Positions 32,821-39,118 of a stretch of DNA of 64,000 bases are shown here, in pieces (within the stretch, counting starts at the first letter, position 1; every line of letters begins with the position of its first letter). This DNA comes from Enterocloster lavalensis (GTDB lineage Bacteria; Bacillota; Clostridia; Lachnospirales; Lachnospiraceae): contig NZ_CABJCG010000006.1 of NCBI RefSeq assembly GCF_902364025.1, forward strand, positions 62,001 through 126,000, given 5' to 3'. A program made the translations under genes and the position numbers. Below the pieces are notes generated by a model, which saw only the letters and a program-made list of their open reading frames with translations, was not told the DNA's origin and did not search any database.

Positions 32821-34308
32821 TTAGAATGCATATTGCAGGATCAGCTCCTGGGTGGCCTCCTCCCGGGCCAGCTCTCCCTTGACCCTGCCCTCTTTCAGCA
32901 CAAGAATCCTATCGCTCATCCCCATAACTTCCGCCATTTCAGACGAAATCATAATGATGCCCTTGCCCTCCTGAGCAAGCTTTGAAATCATCAGATGGAT
33001 CTCCGATTTGGTCATAACGTCGATTCCCCGCGTGGGCTCGTCCAAAATAATGATATTTGGATCTGTAAACAATGCCTTTGCCACAACCACCTTCTGCTGG
33101 TTGCCGCCTGACAGGGAATTCACAGGGTTCCGAAAATCAGAGGTTTTGATCTGGACCTGCTCGATCTTTTCCTGTGCGTTCTTCTGCTCCTTGGCCTTGC
33201 TGATCAAAATCCCCGTCTGACACTTGTCGATCCGGGACATGATTATATTGTCCAGGATACTCAGCTTCAGCACCACACCATGGTTCTTCCGGTCCTCCGG
33301 CACCATGGCGATGTGATTTTTAATCGCATCCTCAGGAGAATCGATCCGAACCTTTTTGCCTTCGATCAGGATCTCCCCCGCGGTCTTGGGGCGCGCCCCA
33401 TATATGGCCTCCGCCACCTCCGTGCGACCGGCGCCCATCAGGCCAGCCAGCCCCAGGATCTCCCCCTTGTGAAGGGTGAAGCTCACGTCGTTTACGTCCT
33501 CAGCGCAGAGCCCCCGAACCTCCAGAAGGGGCTCCCCGATCTCAGCCTCCAGCTTCGGGAATATCTCCGTCACCTCCCGGCCCACCATCATAGAGATCAG
33601 CTTCTGCTTGTCGATCTCCTTCAAATCTCCGCTTCCGATGAAATTTCCGTCGCGCAGCACGGTCACGCTGTCACAGATCTGGTAAATCTCATCCAGCTTG
33701 TGGGAGATATAGATAATCGTAACCTGCCGTTTTCTGAGGATCCCGATGGTTTTAAAGAGCTTTTCCACCTCGATGTCCGATAGGGCACTGGTAGGCTCGT
33801 CCATAATCACGATGTCCGCGTCGTAGGATACAGCTTTGGCGATCTCCGCCAACTGGGTGCGGGCCACGGAAAGCTCGCTCATCATAGCTCTGGGAGGCAG
33901 ATCCAGGTCCAGGGACTGGTAGAACTCGGCCGCCTTCTGATACATTGTTTTGTGATCTACCAAATTCAGTCCCAGATAGCGTTTCATCGGCTCACGCCCC
34001 AGATACATGTTCTCGGCCACGGTCATCTTTTCGATGGGATTGAGTTCCTGATGGATCATGGAGATACCCGCATCCAGAGCGTCCTGTGTGGACTTGAACT
34101 GTGTTTTCTCCCCACGGAGGTAAATCTCGCCCTCCACCGGCTGGTAAATGCCCTGGAGAATTTTCATCAACGTGGATTTTCCCGCTCCGTTCTCCCCCAT
34201 TAGGGCGTGCACCTCGCCTTTTTTCACCTTCAAATGTACGTTTTTCAGCGCCTGAACGCCGCCAAAATTCATGGATATATTTCTCATATCCAGGATATAA
34301 TCTGACAA
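32821..34308 (-). CDS. Ribose-type ABC transporter ATPase (two nucleotide-binding domains)
   Basis: 495 residues, RbsA/MglA layout. Domain 1: GENGAGKSTLMKIL, LSVARTQLAEIAKAV, IVIMDEPTSAL. Domain 2: GLMGAGRTEVAEAIYG (degenerate Walker A as usual), SGGNQQKVVVAKALF, IILDEPTRGIDV. Both signatures are present. The reading frame opens with TTG at 34308 behind a strong SD (GGGAGGAAAT), so a TTG start is proposed. Energises uptake of a sugar-like solute; specificity lies in the binding protein. Confidence 0.93.
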   Translation of the reverse strand: MSDYILDMRNISMNFGGVQALKNVHLKVKKGEVHALMGENGAGKSTLMKILQGIYQPVEGEIYLRGEKTQFKSTQDALDAGISMIHQELNPIEKMTVAENMYLGREPMKRYLGLNLVDHKTMYQKAAEFYQSLDLDLPPRAMMSELSVARTQLAEIAKAVSYDADIVIMDEPTSALSDIEVEKLFKTIGILRKRQVTIIYISHKLDEIYQICDSVTVLRDGNFIGSGDLKEIDKQKLISMMVGREVTEIFPKLEAEIGEPLLEVRGLCAEDVNDVSFTLHKGEILGLAGLMGAGRTEVAEAIYGARPKTAGEILIEGKKVRIDSPEDAIKNHIAMVPEDRKNHGVVLKLSILDNIIMSRIDKCQTGILISKAKEQKNAQEKIEQVQIKTSDFRNPVNSLSGGNQQKVVVAKALFTDPNIIILDEPTRGIDVMTKSEIHLMISKLAQEGKGIIMISSEMAEVMGMSDRILVLKEGRVKGELAREEATQELILQYAF

Positions 34309-34332
34309 AGTATTTCCTCCCTTCCCAGAAGC

Positions 34333-35364
34333 TTACTTTAAGTACTTATTGAGAATGGCATCGCGCTCCTCGGCAGTGGCCAGGAAGTCATCGATAGAAT
34401 CCGCGTCAATACGGATGAACTCCACAAACTTATCTTCGACCTGTTTTCCCTCGATGGCGTCGATGGCAAGACGGACGCCCCACTCCCCCTGCTCCAAGGC
34501 ATTCTGGTCAAAGGTGACTGCAATTTTGCCGGCCTTGACCATGTTCAGGGCATCGGCGATGGCGTCGATGCCCACCACCTGGATCTGACCGGTCTTACCG
34601 GAGGCCTCGATGGCGTTGGCCGCTCCCATCGCTATGGTGTCGTTGTTGCAGACAATGGCGTCCAGATCCATGTCGGACTGGATCCAGTTCTCCGTGATCG
34701 TCTGGGCGATGTCTGTCTTCCACTTGCTGTCCTGATCCGCCACGATCTTAGCCCCCTCGGTGGCGTTCACAACATCCTGATAAGCCGCCCATCTGGTCAC
34801 CTGCGCGGAGTGTCCCAGTGTTCCGTGCAGCACGGCCACGTTGCCGGTGCCACCGATCAGCTCCAGGGCCGCCTGCATCTGGAGCGTGCCCGCCTCATAG
34901 TCGTCTGCTCCCACATGGGCGGTGACCAGGTCCTGGTTTTCCACCATGGTATTCACCGTGATCACCGGAATACCTGCATCCACACATGCCTGGATACATG
35001 GGGCGGAACCCACCTTGTCCACAGGGTTGATGACGATAGCTGCGGCGCCGTCGGAAATCATGGTCTCCACCTGGCTGACCTGCAGGTCGGCTTTCTGCTC
35101 CGCGTTCAGGATCACTACCTCATACTGATCCGGCAACTCACCATCGGCGTAGCTTTGGATACCCGCCATCATGTAGAGCGGGAACGCCGACTGTAAATTC
35201 TGCAGGCTGACTCCAATTTTAATTTTGCCTCCCCCGCTGGCCTGGATGTCTGCCTGCGTGTCCGAGGACTGCTCCGCTGCCTTTTTGCTGCCGCAACCTG
35301 CCATGGCAGAAATAGCAAGTACCAGACTAAGCCCCAATGCAACCATCTTTTTCACGTTTTTCAT
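34333..35364 (-). CDS. Ribose-type substrate-binding lipoprotein
   Basis: 343 residues. Signal peptide and lipobox MAGC (Cys24). Periplasmic-binding-protein type 1 fold: KIGVSLQNLQSAFPLYMMAGIQSYADG, ISDGAAAIVINPVDKVG, VTAHVGADDYEAGTLQMQAA, DAIVCNNDTIAMGAANAIEASGK and VVGIDAIADALNMVKAG. Closest in style to ribose/allose/inositol binding proteins; the ligand is not deducible. First gene of the island. Start at 35364 with SD AAAAGGAGAGG; the longer frame reads into the leader. Confidence 0.93.
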   Translation of the reverse strand: MKNVKKMVALGLSLVLAISAMAGCGSKKAAEQSSDTQADIQASGGGKIKIGVSLQNLQSAFPLYMMAGIQSYADGELPDQYEVVILNAEQKADLQVSQVETMISDGAAAIVINPVDKVGSAPCIQACVDAGIPVITVNTMVENQDLVTAHVGADDYEAGTLQMQAALELIGGTGNVAVLHGTLGHSAQVTRWAAYQDVVNATEGAKIVADQDSKWKTDIAQTITENWIQSDMDLDAIVCNNDTIAMGAANAIEASGKTGQIQVVGIDAIADALNMVKAGKIAVTFDQNALEQGEWGVRLAIDAIEGKQVEDKFVEFIRIDADSIDDFLATAEERDAILNKYLK

Positions 35365-35430
35365 GGTAATACCTCTCCTTTTTGTGTTGTTTGCTCGTTG
35401 GGATTTTATCACCGGCTCTATGCGGGACCT

Positions 35431-35529
35431 TCAGTGCGCGGCAATGGATGGCGCCCCTACTTTCCCTGCCCGCTTTGGGAATACAACATCCCTGGTCTCC
35501 TCCCACATATCGCCAAAAATCCGGGTCAT
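35431..35529 (-). CDS. Possible 32-codon leader ORF
   Basis: ATG at 35529 to TGA at 35431, in the 5' leader of the island mRNA (begins MTRIFGDMWEETRD). There is no Shine-Dalgarno and the ATG lies only about 6 nt past the predicted transcription start, so it would be leaderless. Codon choice looks gene-like, but chance is likely. No family recognised. Confidence 0.2.
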   Translation of the reverse strand: MTRIFGDMWEETRDVVFPKRAGKVGAPSIAAH

Positions 35530-35541
35530 CTTGATGATTTT

Positions 35542-35570
35542 AGTTTAATCGTTATATTGCAACCATTCAA
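35542..35570 (-). promoter_or_regulatory. Main promoter of the catabolic island
   Basis: Minus strand: -35 TTGAAT (35565-35570), 17-bp spacer, -10 TAAACT (35542-35547). The palindrome at 35588 begins after exactly 17 bp, the same geometry as at the internal promoter 22573-22601. Confidence 0.6.
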
Positions 35571-35587
35571 GCAAGTCGTGAACCTCC

Positions 35588-35604
35588 GTTGCGCGATACG
35601 CAAC
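35588..35604. promoter_or_regulatory. Predicted IclR-type operator, copy 2
   Basis: GTTGCG-CGATA-CGCAAC, perfect 6-5-6 palindrome with the same arms as 22619-22635, 17 bp upstream of the island's main -35 box. Confidence 0.7.
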
Positions 35605-35713
35605 AACTGTTTGAATTTAGGCAAAAATGACAAGATTATGTCACTCTTTTTATATATTATGCCTCATTTTATGAATAACTGATTGTCGACATCCATGTTC
35701 CGTTGGGAGTAAC

Positions 35714-35769
35714 ATAACAAGGGACAGGATTTGAAATTCGATTGAATTCCAAATCCTGTCCCTTGTTAT
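35714..35769. repeat. 20-bp perfect inverted repeat (terminator or palindromic element)
   Basis: Arms 35714-35733 and 35750-35769 are exact complements (ATAACAAGGGACAGGATTTG and its reverse), loop 16 nt that itself nearly pairs (AAATTC/GAATTC). It lies about 60 bp past the YoaK-like stop. No U-run follows on either strand; the arm length is unusual for an intrinsic terminator, so a small palindromic repeat or MITE relic is possible. Confidence 0.75.
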
Positions 35770-35830
35770 TGAATGCAATAGGCCACTGACACAGCCTGTT
35801 GATTGCGTTGATTGTTTTACCGATACCCTC

Positions 35831-36538
35831 TTACATTTCCCCCTCTTCCTCAATCTGCTCGTGGACGAACATAATGAAGAAGCTGACCAGCAGCATGGCG
35901 CAGCTGAACCAGATGGTCTTAACGCCGAAACGCTCGGTGAGCACGCTGCCCAGGGTGGCTCCCAGGGCGAAAATGATGATTACGATGTAGTAGCGCAGGC
36001 ATTTGTCCAGAATTTTTTTGTCCTTGCTGTGCCGGTAAGCATAGAAGGACGCCGTGGCGTTGCGCAGGTTGCCGATGCACATGGTGCTGGCGTAGGGGCT
36101 GCCCTTGATCTTGCGGAAGGCGTTCACCTGCATGGAACAGACGAAGGATACCAGAATGTTGGCCGCCATATTCATGGTCTCGGGCATGAAGCCCACCGCA
36201 AACAGCACCACAATCTCGATGGCCACCACGATCTGCCGCCAGTGCAGAAAACAGTCCGTCCTGTCTTTGTACACCCGCCGGATATGCTCCGCCACGTAAA
36301 CTCCGGCCACAAAGGCCAGCACCGGCGCAAGATACCGCATCGCCAGGCCCCACTCCCGGTTGGCCATGTGGGTTCCCAGCAGCACGATGTTGCCCGTCTG
36401 GGCGTTGGCAAACACGTTCCCTCTGCTGAAATATGTATAGGCGTCCTGAAATCCGCCCGAAAGCGTCAAAAACATCCCCGTTGGAATAGCTTCCGACATC
36501 TGGATTTTCCCCGCTCTGCGCGGATTGTTCTGACTCAT
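35831..36538 (-). CDS. YoaK-family (DUF1275) membrane protein
   Basis: 235 residues with about six hydrophobic segments. FLTLSGGFQDAYTYFSRGNVFANAQTGNIVLLG is the family hallmark, and LVSFVCSMQVNAFRKIKGSPYASTMCIGNLRNA the second conserved block. Function of the family is unknown; it is a putative inner-membrane transporter or carrier. Start at 36538 chosen by SD AGGGGAGC; the longer frame overlaps the end of icd. Stands 80 bp after icd on the same strand. Confidence 0.85.
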   Translation of the reverse strand: MSQNNPRRAGKIQMSEAIPTGMFLTLSGGFQDAYTYFSRGNVFANAQTGNIVLLGTHMANREWGLAMRYLAPVLAFVAGVYVAEHIRRVYKDRTDCFLHWRQIVVAIEIVVLFAVGFMPETMNMAANILVSFVCSMQVNAFRKIKGSPYASTMCIGNLRNATASFYAYRHSKDKKILDKCLRYYIVIIIFALGATLGSVLTERFGVKTIWFSCAMLLVSFFIMFVHEQIEEEGEM

Positions 36539-36618
36539 ACGCTCTTTGCTCCCCTTCTCTCGCTTTTTTCTTGTGAATTTTATCACACTTTGAAGAAAAA
36601 GGGAAGCCCCTTTACGTT

Positions 36619-37830
36619 TCAATCCAGGCGCTTTGCCAGCCGTTTTTGCACAATATCGATAAACTGAAGTCCCGTAACCACATGAGGCGAGGGGTTGACG
36701 GCCACCTTTTCCAGGTCCGCGGTCATGATTCCGCTCTCCACGGTCTGGATGGATTCCTCCTCCAGAGCCGCGCCAAACGCCGAGAGCGCCTCATTTCCAT
36801 CCAGCTCTCCCCTCTTTTTCAGACCTCCGCTCCAGGCCATAATAATCGCCAGCGGGTTGGTGGAGGCCACACCGCCTTCCAGATACTGGTAATAATGGCG
36901 GCGGACCGTGCCGTGGGCCGCCTCGTACTCGTAGACGCCGTCCGGGGACACCAGCACGGAGGTCATCATAGCCGCTGAGCCGTAGGCGGTGGCCAGCATG
37001 TCGCTCATCACGTCGCCGTCGTAGTTCTGGCAGGCCCAGACGTAACCGCCGCTGTTTTTGATCACACGGGACACCGCGTCGTCAATGAGGCAGTATTCAT
37101 ATTTCAGCCCGGCGTGCCGGAACTGTTCCATATACTCCTCCATGAACACCTGCTTGAAAATCTCCCGGAAATTCCGGTCGTAGACCTTGGAAATGGTGTC
37201 CTTGGCGGAAAAGATCAGATCCTGCTTCACATCCAGGGCGTAGGACATACAGCAGCGGGCAAAGCTGCGGATGGAGTTGTCCAGGTTGTGGATGCCCTGG
37301 GCCACGCCCGGGGAGGTAAAATTGTGAATCAGCTCCCTGCGCTCGGTCCCGTCTTCAGCGGTAAATACCAGCTCGCATTTTCCCGGGCCGTCGATCTTCA
37401 TCTCCGTGGCCCGGTAGAGGTCGCCGTAAGCGTGGCGGGCCAGGGTGATGGGCTTCTCCCAGGTTTTTACATAGGGCTCGATGCCCTTGATCAGAATCGG
37501 CGCGCGGAACACCGTGCCGTCCAGAGCCGAGCGGATGGTCGCATTGGGGCTCTTCCACATTTTTTTCAGGTTGTACTCCCGGATGCGCTCTAAGTTGGGC
37601 GTGATGGTGGCGCATTTTACCGCAACGCCGTGCCGCCTGGCCGCCTCCGCGGAGTCGATCGTCACCTGATCGTCCGTGTTATCCCGGTTGCGGATGCTCA
37701 GATCGTAGTAATCCACCTTCAGATCCACGAATGGCAGCACCAGCTTTTCCTTGGTCTCCCGCCAGAGAATCGCGGCCATCTCATCCCCGTCCATCTCCAC
37801 CAGGGGGGTGGTCATTTTAATCTTATCCAT
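36619..37830 (-). CDS. icd: NADP-dependent isocitrate dehydrogenase
   Basis: 403 residues of the homodimeric, eukaryote-like type II isocitrate dehydrogenase. TPLVEMDGDEMAAILW at the N-terminus, substrate motif KSPNATIRSALDGTVFR (phosphate-contacting Ser), metal ligands in CLIDDAVSRVIKNSGGYVWACQNYDGDVMSD, and the NADP-side AAHGTVRRHYYQY. Makes 2-oxoglutarate and NADPH in the cytoplasm. SD CGTGGAGGA. Divergent from the cupin gene, with 155 bp between. Confidence 0.95.
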   Translation of the reverse strand: MDKIKMTTPLVEMDGDEMAAILWRETKEKLVLPFVDLKVDYYDLSIRNRDNTDDQVTIDSAEAARRHGVAVKCATITPNLERIREYNLKKMWKSPNATIRSALDGTVFRAPILIKGIEPYVKTWEKPITLARHAYGDLYRATEMKIDGPGKCELVFTAEDGTERRELIHNFTSPGVAQGIHNLDNSIRSFARCCMSYALDVKQDLIFSAKDTISKVYDRNFREIFKQVFMEEYMEQFRHAGLKYEYCLIDDAVSRVIKNSGGYVWACQNYDGDVMSDMLATAYGSAAMMTSVLVSPDGVYEYEAAHGTVRRHYYQYLEGGVASTNPLAIIMAWSGGLKKRGELDGNEALSAFGAALEEESIQTVESGIMTADLEKVAVNPSPHVVTGLQFIDIVQKRLAKRLD

Positions 37831-37915
37831 ACAAAATCCTCCACGTTTTCAGAATCGTTCCATTTGTACTAGAGTATCATAAATTCTACCGTGATACAAC
37901 GTTCTCTCCCCCTTA

Positions 37916-37944
37916 TTGACAAAATCTTTCAACGCTGTTACAGT
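37916..37944 (+). promoter_or_regulatory. Sigma-70 promoter of the cupin gene
   Basis: -35 TTGACA (37916-37921, perfect), 17-bp spacer, -10 TACAGT (37939-37944); start codon 41 bp downstream with SD CAGGAGGA. Confidence 0.65.
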
Positions 37945-37985
37945 AAATTCAGCTTCAAACATTTCAGATTCAGGAGGACTTTCAA

Positions 37986-38327
37986 ATGGGTACACAAAAA
38001 GGGGCAAATTGGGTATTTGGCAGGGACGTGAAGGGCGTCGAGGCGTCTCCGGGCGTGGAGCGCAGGGTGTTGGCCTACTGCGACGAGCTGATGTGCGTGG
38101 AGAATGTGTTTCAGAAGGGTTCCATCGGCGCCATGCATCATCATCCCCACACGCAGATCACCTACGTGGCTTCCGGCCGCTTCCGCTTCACCATCGGGGA
38201 TCAGACCCGCGAGGTCGTTGCCGGAGACACTCTGCTTAAGCAAAACGACATCCCCCACGGCTGCGAATGCATTGAGGACGGAATTCTGGTGGATTTCTTC
38301 ACGCCCATGCGGGAGGATTTCGTGTAA
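37986..38327 (+). CDS. Cupin-domain protein
   Basis: 113 residues, a single small beta-barrel. Metal-binding motif 1 is GAMHHHPHTQITYVASGRFRF (residues about 48-68) and motif 2 GDTLLKQNDIPHGCEC, so His/His/Gln-type ligands and a metal site are expected. Such single-domain cupins act as sugar or acid isomerases, regulators or storage modules; no specific role can be assigned. Own promoter, divergent from icd. Confidence 0.85.
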   Translation: MGTQKGANWVFGRDVKGVEASPGVERRVLAYCDELMCVENVFQKGSIGAMHHHPHTQITYVASGRFRFTIGDQTREVVAGDTLLKQNDIPHGCECIEDGILVDFFTPMREDFV

Positions 38328-38475
38328 AACGGTGCTGCGGCTTTTGGCGGGCCGCCTGGATGAACCTTCTCCGGGCGGCCCGAATATTTTTCCCCGGACC
38401 GGCCGGGCTTTGTTGTCCTCTCTCCTCTTATACTCCCTGCATTTTCTTATTTTTTCTCAATAATCAAATTTCCTC

Positions 38476-38504
38476 TGGACAAACGCACAGGACTGTCGTA
38501 TAAT
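38476..38504 (+). promoter_or_regulatory. Sigma-70 promoter of the DUF2325 gene
   Basis: -35 TGGACA (38476-38481), 17-bp spacer, -10 TATAAT (38499-38504, perfect). The operator-like palindrome at 38515 begins 10 bp after the -10 box. Confidence 0.65.
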
Positions 38505-38514
38505 TCCATACATA

Positions 38515-38532
38515 TTAGTTAGTTTTAACTAA
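38515..38532. promoter_or_regulatory. Iron-box-like palindrome (DtxR/IdeR type) over the start site
   Basis: TTAGTTA-GTTT-TAACTAA, a 7-4-7 inverted repeat covering the predicted transcription start of the DUF2325 gene. It resembles the TTAG..CTAA boxes bound by DtxR-family metal repressors; identity is inferred from shape only. Confidence 0.5.
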
Positions 38533-38591
38533 CCGCTTAAAACGCACCCCCACCACAAATGAATCCAACACTACATACAAGGAGGTTCTCT

Positions 38592-38888
38592 ATGAGCGTT
38601 GTCATTATCGGAGGTCACGACCGTATGGTCCGCCAATACAAGAAAATCTGCAAGGACTATCAATGTAAGGCAAAGGTTTTCACCCAGATGTGCGCGGGCC
38701 TGGACAAACAGATCGGGCGGCCGGATTTGCTGGTGCTGTTCACCAACACCGTGTCCCACAAAATGATCCGCTGCGCCCTGGACGAAGTCAACGAGGGCGA
38801 AACCCAGGTCGTCCGCTGCCACACCAGCAGCGGCACCGCGCTGAGCGGGATCCTGGAGGAGCAGTGCAGGCACTGCCGGATGGCGTAG
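38592..38888 (+). CDS. DUF2325 domain protein
   Basis: 98 residues. MSVVIIGGHDRMVRQYKKICK, LVLFTNTVSHKMIRCALDE and the small-residue run TSSGTALSGIL match the DUF2325 family, a Rossmann-like fold of unknown function; the C-terminus has CRHC. ATG at 38592 set by SD AAGGAGG. In Clostridia such proteins often sit near metal-homeostasis genes; the palindrome upstream supports metal control here, which is inference. Confidence 0.75.
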   Translation: MSVVIIGGHDRMVRQYKKICKDYQCKAKVFTQMCAGLDKQIGRPDLLVLFTNTVSHKMIRCALDEVNEGETQVVRCHTSSGTALSGILEEQCRHCRMA

Positions 38889-38988
38889 AATCCCGGGACG
38901 CCCGGGAGGCGGACGAACTGACGCCGCCGGGAGCAATTCCGCCCAAAGCGACCGCCAACATGCTGCGCCAGCGGACCATTGCATCCAA

Positions 38989-39026
38989 TAATGCCGCCTG
39001 AAGCGCCATGGCTCCAGGCGGCATTA
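38989..39026. terminator. Bidirectional terminator-like hairpin
   Basis: Perfect 12-bp stem TAATGCCGCCTG/CAGGCGGCATTA with a 14-nt loop between the convergent DUF2325 (+) and molybdoenzyme (-) genes. U-tracts are short on both sides. Confidence 0.6.
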
Positions 39027-39047
39027 CTCCGTGATCGTTTATTCGAG

Positions 39048-39118
39048 CGGCATTACAACCGATTCCAGCTCAGTTCCTTTGCTCCGGGCGGCACTACAAC
39101 CGGTTCCGGCTCAGTTCC
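39048..39118. repeat. 30-bp direct repeat, two copies
   Basis: Copies at 39048-39077 and 39089-39118 (41-bp period) differ at only three positions, all transitions; each begins CGGCAYTACAACCG and ends CTCAGTTCC. The second copy includes the stop codon of the molybdoenzyme gene. A shorter relative (GGCGGCATTACTCC) lies at 39017, in the hairpin. Confidence 0.75.

Larger units (their letters stand above)
35365..35830. other. 466-bp regulatory region upstream of the island
   Basis: Between the binding-protein gene and the end of the YoaK-like gene. Contains, from the gene outward: a roughly 170-nt 5' leader with a possible 32-codon ORF (35431-35529), a promoter (35542-35570), an IclR-type palindrome (35588-35604), and a 20-bp perfect inverted repeat (35714-35769). 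Nothing else stands out. Confidence 0.7.

Noticed and set aside
35650..35853. 67-codon minus-strand frame
   Set aside because: Runs through the 20-bp inverted repeat and into the end of the YoaK-like gene; no SD and no family.
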